A program made the position numbers and the translations under genes. The notes below the pieces were generated by a model that saw nothing but the letters and a program-made list of their open reading frames with translations, had not been told where the DNA came from and ran no database searches. A DNA stretch of 11,266 bases from a bacterium (lineage in GTDB: Bacteria; Bacteroidota; Ignavibacteria; Kapaibacteriales; UBA2268), in contig JAUHXN010000065.1 of assembly GCA_030426865.1 (NCBI GenBank), positions 1-11,266 of the forward strand. The letters run 5' to 3'. Below, in pieces: positions 1 to 7,757 of the stretch (positions are counted from its first letter, which is position 1; every line of letters starts with the position of its first letter).

Positions 1-2
1 AT

Positions 3-482
3 AAATTTTATGCATCTTTGAATCAGATAGTAATTCCTCTAACGGATGGAAATCTCGTTTATATGGATAGTCTGGTATATGATAGGAACGGGTTTAGCTC
101 AAGAACAAAAACTATAAAGCTAGATGATTCACCTCTTCACGATTACCACCAAATAACTCCAACGAAAGGAATAGCAATAGGTGATGGTGGGAAGTATTAT
201 ATTACAGATTTCACTACTGGTATAGAAACCCAACCACACACACCAGAAATCGAGGTATATCCTAATCCTACAACTGATGTTGTAAAAATTCATTTCAGTA
301 ATATGATACAAGTGGAATCCCTCGAGATATATGGTATAACGGGTAATCTAGTCGAACGCAATAGCTATTCTGACTATACTAATAACATAATTCAGAAGTC
401 TGATAAGTTGACTACCGGCGTTTACTTCATAAAAATTATCACCAGCAGTGGGGTTTTTCACAAGAAAATTATTAAATTTTAG
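3..482 (+). CDS. Secreted protein with T9SS type A C-terminal sorting domain (5'-truncated)
   Basis: This is the 3' end of a larger gene. The frame is open to the window edge (K-F-Y-A-S before the first TTG at 18), so I treat it as partial; 159 residues are visible. The last ~78 residues are a type IX secretion C-terminal domain: an IEVYPNPTTD start (about residues 83-92), a central IYGITGNLVE strand, then LTTGVYFIKI and a basic KKIIKF end. In Bacteroidota this domain directs export through the outer membrane by T9SS and is usually removed when the protein is anchored or released. The ~80 residues before it look beta-rich, with short repeating Gly/Asp turns (GIAIGDGGKYYITD), as in a propeller or repeat ectodomain. 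That is too little to name a function. The next gene starts 29 bp downstream on the same strand. Confidence 0.85.
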   Translation, partial: KFYASLNQIVIPLTDGNLVYMDSLVYDRNGFSSRTKTIKLDDSPLHDYHQITPTKGIAIGDGGKYYITDFTTGIETQPHTPEIEVYPNPTTDVVKIHFSNMIQVESLEIYGITGNLVERNSYSDYTNNIIQKSDKLTTGVYFIKIITSSGVFHKKIIKF

Positions 483-511
483 CTTTACTAATAACAAATA
501 ATGAAATTATT

Positions 512-1309
512 ATGAAGCAAAAATTGAGTTCTATATCGGTAAAGAGTTTCATACTCGTTTTTCTTGTAGCTTGTTCATTCAATGCATTTCCGGTAAGTGA
601 TGATATACAGCTAGGTAAACAAGTTCAACAAGAAATACAAAATGACCCTAAACAGTATCCCATACTCAATAATGCTGCAGCTCGTAGTTATTTACAGAAT
701 ATGATAAATCAAATAATTATGTCCCCTAAAATCAAGTATAGAAAAGAATTTGCTTATAAGGTGGAAATAATAAAAGATGATAACACTGTAAATGCTTTCT
801 GTACTCCTGGTGGTTATATTTATGTATATACTGGATTGCTTAAAAAATTAGATAACGAAGCGGCTTTAGCTGGAGTATTAGGTCACGAAATAGCCCATGC
901 TGAGAACAGACACTCAACTCAAAGAATGACAAAAGCATACGGTGCGTCAGTACTTACGAATATTGTTTTAGGTAATGAAGCAGGTCAATTGGAACAATTA
1001 GGTGCTAATTTGCTAACTGGTCTTGCATTATTAAAAAATAGCAGAAGTGACGAATTAGAATCAGATGAGGATTCTTTCCACTATCTGGAATCAACTAAAT
1101 GGTATCCAGGTGGTATTAAATTCTTCTTTGAAAAAGTAATGACAAATAAAAGTTCATCAATTTTTGAGGAATTGTTATCTACTCATCCTATGCCACAAGA
1201 TAGATTAGACCAAATTAATAAACTAATAAAAGAATCAAATACTACAGGCGCAACTAAAGGTGATAATTTATTCAAAGCAAGATACCAAGAATTTCTAAAA
1301 TCTTTATAG
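512..1309 (+). CDS. M48 family zinc metalloprotease, lipoprotein
   Basis: A 265-residue peptidase of the M48 (Ste24/HtpX/BepA-like) family. The N-terminus is a lipoprotein signal peptide: basic start, hydrophobic stretch 13-20 and lipobox L18-V-A-C21, so the mature protein should be lipidated on Cys21. The zinc site is clear: HEIAH at 125-129 gives two His ligands and the catalytic Glu126, and E181-L-E-S-D185 matches the ExxxD motif that supplies the third ligand. A conserved STHP follows at 223-226, near the usual end of the peptidase core. The length fits the small secreted M48 proteins that act in envelope quality control, such as outer-membrane protein turnover, but the substrate is unknown. 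There is no TPR extension like that of BepA. No acidic surface-export signal follows Cys21, so a periplasm-facing location is more likely. pyrF begins 4 bp after its stop, which suggests co-transcription. Confidence 0.9.
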   Translation: MKQKLSSISVKSFILVFLVACSFNAFPVSDDIQLGKQVQQEIQNDPKQYPILNNAAARSYLQNMINQIIMSPKIKYRKEFAYKVEIIKDDNTVNAFCTPGGYIYVYTGLLKKLDNEAALAGVLGHEIAHAENRHSTQRMTKAYGASVLTNIVLGNEAGQLEQLGANLLTGLALLKNSRSDELESDEDSFHYLESTKWYPGGIKFFFEKVMTNKSSSIFEELLSTHPMPQDRLDQINKLIKESNTTGATKGDNLFKARYQEFLKSL

Positions 1310-1313
1310 TTAT

Positions 1314-2117
1314 ATGAATTCAATAGAAAAATTAATAGAATCAGAAAAAAGAAATAACTCAATTCTTTGTGTTGGATTAGATATTGTTGCTGATAAAATG
1401 CCTCAACAAATAGAAAGAAGTATTGAGGGAATGCTTGAGTTTAACAAAGCAATAATTGAAAGTACATCAGATTTAGTTTCTTCTTATAAGATTAACTTTG
1501 CATTCTATGAACAATATGGAAAAAGAGGATATGAACTACTAGAGAATACAATAGCTGTGATTCCTTCAGATATACATATAATTGCAGATGCAAAGAGGGG
1601 AGATATAGGTAATACTTCTGCTGCCTATGCAAAGGCTGTATTTGAAGAGTTAAGATGTGATTCTATTACTATTAGCCCATATATGGGGGAAGACTCTGTA
1701 AGCCCTTTTCTAAGCTATTCTGATAAGATGGTATTTCTGCTATGCTTGACTTCTAACTCGGGCTCAAATGATTTTGAGAAAGAAAAAATAGGCGATAAAT
1801 ATTTATATGAAGTCGTACTAGAAAAATCGATGAATTGGGGAGGGACTGATAATCTAGGATACGTTGTAGGTGCTACTCACCCAGAAGAACTGAAAAACAT
1901 AAGAGATTTAGCTAATGATAGGTACTTTCTGATACCAGGAATAGGGGCACAAGGCGGAAGCCCTGATGAAGTTATGGATGCAAATGGCTCAGGTCCATCT
2001 ATAATTAACTCTTCCAGAGGAATAATATATGCGGGAGGTAATGAAGATAAATATGCAGATTTCATTAGACTCGCTGCACTTGAATTGCGTAATCAACTAA
2101 ATGAAGCAAGGATTTGA
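1314..2117 (+). CDS. pyrF: Orotidine-5'-phosphate decarboxylase (type 2)
   Basis: Catalyses the last step of de novo UMP synthesis, OMP to UMP plus CO2, in the cytoplasm. The 267-residue length and motifs fit the longer type 2 PyrF subfamily found in Bacteroidota, Actinobacteria and Myxococcota. Visible active-site elements are GLD at 21-23, Lys59 in SSYKINFAF, and the catalytic D92-A-K94-R-G-D97-I (DxKxxD) motif followed by GNTS. The phosphate-binding region is IPGIGAQGG at 207-215 and INSSRGIIYA at 231-240, with Arg235 the expected phosphate ligand. All key residues are present, so it should be active. The ATG start sits 4 bp after the protease stop, and its TGA overlaps the TTG start of the next gene. 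No other pyr gene is nearby, so its placement here looks like chance grouping rather than a pathway operon. Confidence 0.95.
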   Translation: MNSIEKLIESEKRNNSILCVGLDIVADKMPQQIERSIEGMLEFNKAIIESTSDLVSSYKINFAFYEQYGKRGYELLENTIAVIPSDIHIIADAKRGDIGNTSAAYAKAVFEELRCDSITISPYMGEDSVSPFLSYSDKMVFLLCLTSNSGSNDFEKEKIGDKYLYEVVLEKSMNWGGTDNLGYVVGATHPEELKNIRDLANDRYFLIPGIGAQGGSPDEVMDANGSGPSIINSSRGIIYAGGNEDKYADFIRLAALELRNQLNEARI

Positions 2118-3082
2118 AAGAGGTTGAATATCAAAAATTAGTTCGTAATTATTTATCGAGCATTCCTTTGACTAGTTTCACAACTAAGTCAGGCAAGTCA
2201 ATACAAATAATCTCCCCTGGAATAATTAATGTCAACGAAGGCCCAGATTTTCTTGATTTTGCGATAATGCTAAACGGAAAAGTGATTGTTGGAGATGCAG
2301 AATTTCACATAAATGCATTAGATTGGGAAAACCATAAACACTTTCAAGATAAGAATTATGATAATGTAATTCTCCACTTGGTATTAAATGATAACTCTAA
2401 CTTAACACATCCTGATATTCTAATTTTAGATAAAAATGATTTAGCAAACTCAAAAATTGATAAAAAAGAAGATGATAAATCATCATATGAAGAAATCCAA
2501 CACTTTGCTTTACTAAGGCTTCTTAGGAAATCAACTATAGCGCAAAAGAACATTAATCTACACGGTCTGAAAAAAGGTATCTTACTAACTTTAAAAGATT
2601 TCCTACTAGGATATATGAGTAAAAAAAGACGTCCCATTTATAGTGAAAAAGGAATTATCGAATTTCTTAATAAGTTTGAGTATTCAAATGCATATGTATT
2701 TATTGAAAACATAATAGATGGAGTTAGTTTAGATATTTACAATAAACTTGAAGATATTGTAAACCATAAAATTAATAATGAAGGCAAAGGATTAAGAGTT
2801 GAGATACTAATTAATTGTATATTACCTTTGTCATTATGCCTCTCTGATACTAAGAATAGAGTTAAATTATTAGAATGGTATTGGGCATCTAAATCAATAA
2901 ATACTTATGGATTGCTATCAAGAAGATTTCCAGATCTATCGCAAGATTATGTATGGCAACAACAGGGAATGCTAGAATACCTAAGAGATCATGGTAATAA
3001 GAAAAATATAACAGCCGAAGAAATACAAGACTACGGCATTAATCAAATACTGGATTTTTACAGTTATGGAAAAATTGAATAA
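2114..3082 (+). CDS. DUF2851 family protein
   Basis: A 322-residue cytoplasmic protein of the DUF2851 family, common in Bacteroidota and without an established function. The family signature lies in the first 90 residues: NEGPDF (41-46), GDAEFH (60-65), DWENHKH (70-76), Asp79, Tyr82 and VILHLV (85-90). These clustered Asp, Glu and His residues look like a metal or catalytic site. The rest is mostly helical and poorly conserved by eye, with a basic patch (MSKKRRP) near the middle. There is no signal peptide or membrane segment. The start must be TTG at 2114: an in-frame TGA lies at 2102 and the first internal ATG (Met52) falls beyond the conserved GPDF motif. The TTG overlaps the pyrF stop (TTGA), a pattern typical of translational coupling. 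The FkbM-type gene follows 15 bp after the stop. Confidence 0.8.
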   Translation: MKEVEYQKLVRNYLSSIPLTSFTTKSGKSIQIISPGIINVNEGPDFLDFAIMLNGKVIVGDAEFHINALDWENHKHFQDKNYDNVILHLVLNDNSNLTHPDILILDKNDLANSKIDKKEDDKSSYEEIQHFALLRLLRKSTIAQKNINLHGLKKGILLTLKDFLLGYMSKKRRPIYSEKGIIEFLNKFEYSNAYVFIENIIDGVSLDIYNKLEDIVNHKINNEGKGLRVEILINCILPLSLCLSDTKNRVKLLEWYWASKSINTYGLLSRRFPDLSQDYVWQQQGMLEYLRDHGNKKNITAEEIQDYGINQILDFYSYGKIE

Positions 3083-3097
3083 AGTAAGGGTGAGGAG

Positions 3098-4000
3098 ATG
3101 AGTTTCATAAAATCAATAACGAATTCTAAATCAATGGTAATGAAACCACTAAATTTTATAATATTTAGATTTTTGAATAACAATTTATACGAAATAAATA
3201 AAGTTATTAAAAATTCCAAATTAATAAGTAATAACCAAATTTACTTAGAGCTTATTAATGGAGATAAATATTACTTTACTTCTAATGATGTTAACCCTCC
3301 AGAAAATCTGGCAAATAAGATAAAATACTCAGACAAAACAAAAGTAAATAAAATATTGGAATATGAAAGATTCTTTTTTATATATGATTTAATGGAAGAA
3401 GTTTATGTTAAGGGTTCACATTTTAATCAAATTAATTATACTGAATATGGTACTATTATAGATGCTGGGGCAAATATTGGAGCATTTACTATTAATGCAA
3501 GTAGTAAGACAAGAGACTGTAATTTTATTTTAGTTGAGCCAGAAGCTAAAAACTGTATTGATCTTGATAAAAACTTAAAGTCTAATAATGTTAAAGATTA
3601 TCAAATCGTTCGAAAAGGTCTTTGGTCGTCTGATGGAGAAATGTCATTTTTTACTAGCAATAGAGCAGGAGAACATAGCTTAATTGAGAATGAAAAAAAT
3701 ACAAAAGTAACTATAGAAATTCTAAAACTAGAATCATTATTTAAACAATTTCATATAACAGCCCCGGTACTATTGAAGATGGATATAGAAGGAGCTGAAT
3801 TAGAAGTAATAAGAAGTAGTATTGAATTTTTAAAAGAACAACAGAATTTAACTTTACTTATTGAGGCATTACACTTCGTTGACAATAAAGAAACTTACAA
3901 AGAACTAATCCCTTTATTAAATGATAATGGATTTGAGATATTAGATTGGGGAAATGATTTTAGGGGTACTATACTTGCTAAAAATGCTAATATAAAATAG
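3098..4000 (+). CDS. FkbM family SAM-dependent methyltransferase
   Basis: A 300-residue protein whose second half is a class I methyltransferase of the FkbM family. The SAM-binding loop is IDAGANIGAF at 121-130, followed by the acidic end of the next strand, VEPE (146-149). The family's diagnostic LLKMDIEGAELEVI lies at 225-238, with Asp229 and Glu231 in the usual positions. Members O-methylate sugars, polyketides and other small molecules; the substrate here cannot be read from sequence. Residues 1-118 are less recognisable, Asn/Lys-rich and probably lineage-specific. The ATG at 3098 is preceded by a purine-rich GGGTGAGGAG, though its last bases abut the start codon. It is the last gene of the tightly spaced plus-strand set, 15 bp after DUF2851. 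No glycosyltransferase or polysaccharide gene is nearby to suggest a substrate. Confidence 0.87.
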   Translation: MSFIKSITNSKSMVMKPLNFIIFRFLNNNLYEINKVIKNSKLISNNQIYLELINGDKYYFTSNDVNPPENLANKIKYSDKTKVNKILEYERFFFIYDLMEEVYVKGSHFNQINYTEYGTIIDAGANIGAFTINASSKTRDCNFILVEPEAKNCIDLDKNLKSNNVKDYQIVRKGLWSSDGEMSFFTSNRAGEHSLIENEKNTKVTIEILKLESLFKQFHITAPVLLKMDIEGAELEVIRSSIEFLKEQQNLTLLIEALHFVDNKETYKELIPLLNDNGFEILDWGNDFRGTILAKNANIK

Positions 4001-4169
4001 TTTACAGTTAAAATGAGATACGAATAATTCAAAGTAAATTCGCATTAAATTGTTTGTGTGTTAGTAAATAATGAGCATTAGATTATAATTATAAACAAAA
4101 TGTTATAGAAATTATGAATGGAACTTATTATATTAAATTTAATTCTTTTACAAAACAATAGGATAAACT

Positions 4170-4922
4170 ATGAAGAAAATAATGATGTTATTAGTAAGTA
4201 TTGTAATATTAATTGCATGTAGTGATGATAAATCGACTAATACAGATGGATTTAATATTAATAAATATAATGTTATTGCGTTATTTGGTTTTAACCAATC
4301 GTTAGTTGATAATAGCACAAATAAAATTGAATTGATCGCAGAAGAGATTTCCTACTCAATGGATAGAAATCAAAAGGGCACTTCTGCATTATTATTAAAT
4401 TCGGAATATAGTTTCATTTTCACTGATGAAAAATTTAACTCAGTTCTTGACCTTTCACCTACTTTTACATTATCTATGTGGATAAAACCAGACTTAAATG
4501 CTTGCAGAGGCGATAAACTAGGTTACATAGATGTAATTGGAAGGTGGTTTGCCACAGGAGATAGTGCTAGTTCATATAGTGTATGTATTTTGAAAGATAA
4601 ACTTATCGAGGGTAGAACTTATAATTTTAAAGGAGACAAGGATAATACATGGATAAAAAGTAGTTCAACACTTTCAGATAATGAATGGAGTAATATAATA
4701 GTCACAAGAAATGATAATGGGCTAATGTTTATATATCTAAATGGAAAAGAAATAGCTAAAGGAATTGTTAATGCACCTCAAGGTTCTAATTACGAACTTT
4801 ATATTGGTAAACGAAGAGATTATAGTACTAACTTTATAGGACTTATAGACGATGTAATTATATTAGATGACTATATAGATGAAAGTCAAATAGAAAACTT
4901 AATGAATTATAATATTAAATAA
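4170..4922 (+). CDS. LamG-like (concanavalin A-like fold) surface lipoprotein
   Basis: A 250-residue lipoprotein. The signal peptide ends at lipobox L14-I-A-C17 and the next residues are Ser-Asp-Asp-Lys. In Bacteroides and Flavobacterium an S-D-D run directly after the lipidated Cys is a lipoprotein export signal to the outer face of the outer membrane, so surface display is likely. The mature part is one LamG/Laminin_G_3-type beta-sandwich: FTLSMWIKP (99-107), EWSNIIVTRNDNGLMFIYLNGKEI (172-195) and IGLIDDVIILDDYIDESQIENL (223-244). These are the classic strands of this fold, which binds glycans or other ligands. Cys112 and Cys139 could form a disulfide. No catalytic glycosidase motif is visible. 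The gene stands alone: 169 bp separate it from the methyltransferase, and a strong terminator follows 12 bp after its stop. Its ligand is unknown. Confidence 0.83.
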   Translation: MKKIMMLLVSIVILIACSDDKSTNTDGFNINKYNVIALFGFNQSLVDNSTNKIELIAEEISYSMDRNQKGTSALLLNSEYSFIFTDEKFNSVLDLSPTFTLSMWIKPDLNACRGDKLGYIDVIGRWFATGDSASSYSVCILKDKLIEGRTYNFKGDKDNTWIKSSSTLSDNEWSNIIVTRNDNGLMFIYLNGKEIAKGIVNAPQGSNYELYIGKRRDYSTNFIGLIDDVIILDDYIDESQIENLMNYNIK

Positions 4923-4934
4923 TTACCTTAATAA

Positions 4935-4960
4935 AAAACCCAGCTTGGCAGCTGGGTTTT
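4935..4960. terminator. Bidirectional Rho-independent terminator between lamG-like gene and ftsZ
   Basis: A perfect 11-bp inverted repeat, AAAACCCAGCT / AGCTGGGTTTT, surrounds a 4-nt loop (TGGC at 4946-4949). The plus-strand transcript ends its stem in four U. The minus-strand transcript gains a longer U-rich tail (TTTTTTATT). It lies in the 84-bp gap between convergent genes, 12 bp after the lipoprotein stop and 46 bp beyond the ftsZ stop, so it should end both transcripts. Confidence 0.9.
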
Positions 4961-5006
4961 GTGTGTCATAATTCAAGCGAGTGCTTTACGAGGTGAGAAT
5001 CTTTTT

Positions 5007-6305
5007 TTATTCCATCATCATCTTTCTGATAAATGCTGGTCTTTCATACATAGAGTAATTATCTTCTTTTATTTTTTCAATTACTTTATCTTCTACAGTT
5101 TTAGTTTCTTTATGTCCATTGCTTAATTCTTTTCTTTTTGATTCGAAGGCATTCCCCAGCTTATTATTTACTACTTCTTTTGATTCGCTTTTATTTCTTA
5201 AAAAAGTTGGTTCATCGTAGTTTTTAAGTTGGGTTACTCCCTTTGGGCCACTATCCATTGTCTTTGCACTTAGAAAGCTTGATTTACTCTCTATATTCAT
5301 TCTTTTTTCAACTTGGTTATTCTCATTAGAATTATTGGTTTCTTTATCCTTGTTAAAACCTGTTGCTACTACAGTAACCATTATTTCGCCTTCTAATTCA
5401 TCATTATAAACTACACCATGAATTATATTAGCATTAGGTCCAGCAGCCGATTCAACTATTTGTACAGCTTCAGAGACTTCGTACATTGTCAAATCACTTC
5501 CACCTGTTATATTAACAAGTACTCCTTTTGAGCCTTCTATAGAGATTCCATCTAGCAAAGGAGATTTAATCGCTTTTTCTGTTGCTTCTATTGCTCTATT
5601 GTCTCCTGTAGCTACACCAATACCCATTAGTGCATCTCCCATATCTTTCATTACAGTTCTAACATCAGCAAAGTCAACGTTTACTACACCGTGTTGTGAG
5701 ATAATATCAGATATTCCTCTTGTTGCATTGTATAATATTTCATCTACAGTAAGAAATGCTTCTTTGAAACTTGTTTTCTTGTCTATTATTTCTAATAATT
5801 TTTGATTTGGAATTACTATAAGGGCATCAACATTTTGTCTTAATTCCGCTATCCATTTATCAGCAACTTCCATTCTTCTTTTGCCTTCCCAATGGAAAGG
5901 GGTTGTAACAATTGCTACCGTAAGTGCATCCATAGAGCGAGCTATTTTAGCGATTTCTGGCGCACCACCTGTACCAGTTCCACCTCCCATTCCTGCAGTT
6001 ATGAAAACCATATCTGCTTTATCTAGCATTTTCTTGATATCTTCAATACTTTCTTCTACAGAATTCTTACCAATAGTAGGATCTGCACCGGCACCTAGAC
6101 CCTTAGTCTTTTGTTTACCTAACTGTATACGTATATCAGCTCTATTATAGTCAAGTGCTTGGTTATCAGTGTTAGCTACTATAAAATCAACACCTTGAAG
6201 TCCTTTTTCAATCATGTTATTTATAGCATTACCACCACCACCACCTACGCCGATGACTTTTATTCTGGCGTTCTTTTCTTGTGAATGTGTATCTAATGAT
6301 ATCAT
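5007..6305 (-). CDS. ftsZ: Cell division GTPase FtsZ
   Basis: The tubulin homologue that polymerises into the division ring at midcell. The 432-residue protein has the full GTPase core: GVGGGGGNA (19-27), the tubulin signature GGGTGTGG at 107-114, PFHWEGKRR (136-144), and the catalytic T7 loop N209-V-D211-F-A-D214. The globular domain ends near residue 316 (VVATGF). A charged Asn/Lys/Glu-rich linker of about 100 residues follows. The tail has two copies of the partner-binding peptide: YDEPTFLRNK at 363-372 and YERPAFIRKM at 420-429, the latter just before the C-terminus. Most FtsZ proteins have one. The last residues, KMMME, make a short basic-to-acidic end. The ATG at 6305 lies 35 bp downstream of the ftsA stop, with no promoter consensus between, so it is most likely co-transcribed with ftsQ and ftsA and ends at the shared terminator. 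Confidence 0.98.
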   Translation of the reverse strand: MISLDTHSQEKNARIKVIGVGGGGGNAINNMIEKGLQGVDFIVANTDNQALDYNRADIRIQLGKQKTKGLGAGADPTIGKNSVEESIEDIKKMLDKADMVFITAGMGGGTGTGGAPEIAKIARSMDALTVAIVTTPFHWEGKRRMEVADKWIAELRQNVDALIVIPNQKLLEIIDKKTSFKEAFLTVDEILYNATRGISDIISQHGVVNVDFADVRTVMKDMGDALMGIGVATGDNRAIEATEKAIKSPLLDGISIEGSKGVLVNITGGSDLTMYEVSEAVQIVESAAGPNANIIHGVVYNDELEGEIMVTVVATGFNKDKETNNSNENNQVEKRMNIESKSSFLSAKTMDSGPKGVTQLKNYDEPTFLRNKSESKEVVNNKLGNAFESKRKELSNGHKETKTVEDKVIEKIKEDNYSMYERPAFIRKMMME

Positions 6306-6340
6306 CTGGATGCCCCCAAAAATTTAAATTTAATTTACTT

Positions 6341-7738
6341 TTATAATTCTTCTATAAATCGCTTTATCTTATTAACAGCTGTTGTAACTGTTTGTCCTTT
6401 TTTCTCTGCTTTTTCTTGTACTTCCTTTTTAGCTACTTTTCTAGCAAAGATATTTTTAACAGGATTGTCTTTAGCTTTTTCTTCTTTTTCTAATACTTTA
6501 TTAACCGGCTCTTCAACTATCATTTCTTCTTCAGTTTCAATAGTTAAATCTTCTATTTCAAATGAATTTATATCGCCGATTCCATTTAATGCAAGTCCCA
6601 CAGCAGTAGAATAAACTGGGCTACCAACTTCTGGAGCTAATCCACTATAAGAAAGGTTTGTTGGAATTCCTATTTTAACAGGCATACCAAACACTTCTTT
6701 TGCTAGCTCTTCTGTACCATTCAGTAAGGCAGTACCACCTGTTACTACTATTCCAGCACCTAGGTTATGAGAATAACCCGAGCGATTTATCTCTGCTAGA
6801 GCAAATTCAAATAATTCTTGCATTCTTGGTTGGATAATCTCACATAATTGAGATTTTTGTATTTCCATAGGTTTACGTCCACCTATACCAGGTACCATAA
6901 ACACTTCATCTTTCATTATCGAATCACCATGGCAATGACCATAGTCTCTTTTTATCTTTTCGGCTTGGTTAGTTACTATTCCCAATACTTTTCTAATATC
7001 ATTAGTTACATGTTTGCCTGCTAATGCAAACACAGAAGTAAATCTATAAATTCCTTCTTCAAATATGGCTACATCAGTAGTCCCACCACCAATATCTACT
7101 ATAGCCACACCTATCTCTTTCTCTGCTTCTAATAATACTGATTTACTACTTGCAATAGGCTCCAAGATAACATCTTTAACTTTTATGTCAAGTCTTTCTA
7201 CGCATCTGTATATATTATTTATAGCTGTTTTTAAGCCAGTTATTATATTTACATTTGCTTCCATTCGAATACCGGACATACCAATAGGATCAGTAATTCC
7301 GTCTTGACCATCTATTATAAAGTCTTGAGGTATAACATGTAATATTTTTCGTTCAGAAGGAATTGCAATTTTACTAGCATCTTTTAATAATCTTTCTACA
7401 TCACTTTGTGTGATTTCTTGTTCACTATTAGATATACCTATAATTCCACGAGTTTTAATTGCTTCGATATGGTCACCAGCTATCCCAACAGTGACTTCAT
7501 TGATTTTGATTCCAGATTGTTCTTCAGCTTGTTCAATTACTTTTTTTATACTTCTTATTGTCTTTTCGATATTAACTACAACACCTCTATTCAGACCTTC
7601 ACTTTCAGCTATTCCAATACCCAGTATCTTAAGTGTATTATTACTTGGGTCTGGTGAAGTAACCAATGCACAAACTTTAGAAGTTCCGATATCTAAACCT
7701 ACCGAAATAGGTAAACCATTTTTTAATGTAGAGGACAT
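6341..7738 (-). CDS. ftsA: Cell division protein FtsA
   Basis: The actin-like ATPase that tethers FtsZ filaments to the inner membrane and recruits later division proteins. The 465-residue protein shows the actin/HSP70 nucleotide motifs: phosphate 1 VGLDIGTSKV (13-22), phosphate 2 VDIGGGTTDVAIF (214-226) and the adenosine loop GAGIVVTGGTALL (327-339). The FtsA-specific 1C region lies roughly at 85-165 (IAGDHIEAI through VIPQDF). Residues 395-450 form a highly charged Glu/Lys linker, which makes this protein longer than the ~420 residues of E. coli FtsA. The chain ends in VTTAVNKIKRFIEEL, an amphipathic helix of the kind that inserts into the membrane. It lies 19 bp after the ftsQ stop and 35 bp before ftsZ, the usual order for this operon. 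Confidence 0.97.
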   Translation of the reverse strand: MSSTLKNGLPISVGLDIGTSKVCALVTSPDPSNNTLKILGIGIAESEGLNRGVVVNIEKTIRSIKKVIEQAEEQSGIKINEVTVGIAGDHIEAIKTRGIIGISNSEQEITQSDVERLLKDASKIAIPSERKILHVIPQDFIIDGQDGITDPIGMSGIRMEANVNIITGLKTAINNIYRCVERLDIKVKDVILEPIASSKSVLLEAEKEIGVAIVDIGGGTTDVAIFEEGIYRFTSVFALAGKHVTNDIRKVLGIVTNQAEKIKRDYGHCHGDSIMKDEVFMVPGIGGRKPMEIQKSQLCEIIQPRMQELFEFALAEINRSGYSHNLGAGIVVTGGTALLNGTEELAKEVFGMPVKIGIPTNLSYSGLAPEVGSPVYSTAVGLALNGIGDINSFEIEDLTIETEEEMIVEEPVNKVLEKEEKAKDNPVKNIFARKVAKKEVQEKAEKKGQTVTTAVNKIKRFIEEL

Positions 7739-7757
7739 ATTAATACCTAAGATTTTA

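Noticed and set aside
1877..2637. Open minus-strand frames inside pyrF and DUF2851
   Set aside because: Antisense to clear coding regions; no protein features.
4001..4169. Promoter or small gene in the 169-bp gap before the LamG-like lipoprotein
   Set aside because: No exact TAnnTTTG with a TTG at proper spacing; only near matches (TAAATTTA at 4134-4141) and a chance-level palindrome ATTAAATTTAAT (4132-4143). No supported small frame.
1..4922. A novel defence or mobile system on the left half
   Set aside because: No transposase, integrase, toxin, nuclease-helicase or repeat array is present; the genes are housekeeping or envelope proteins with unrelated roles.
5599..6150. Open plus-strand frames inside ftsZ (5599-5805, 5881-6150)
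   Set aside because: They lie antisense within a strongly conserved ftsZ, have no recognisable motifs, and are explained by the codon pattern of the real gene.
6306..6340. Internal promoter between ftsA and ftsZ
   Set aside because: The 35-bp gap is AT-rich (AAATTTAAATTTAATTT) but contains no TAnnTTTG element on the minus strand.
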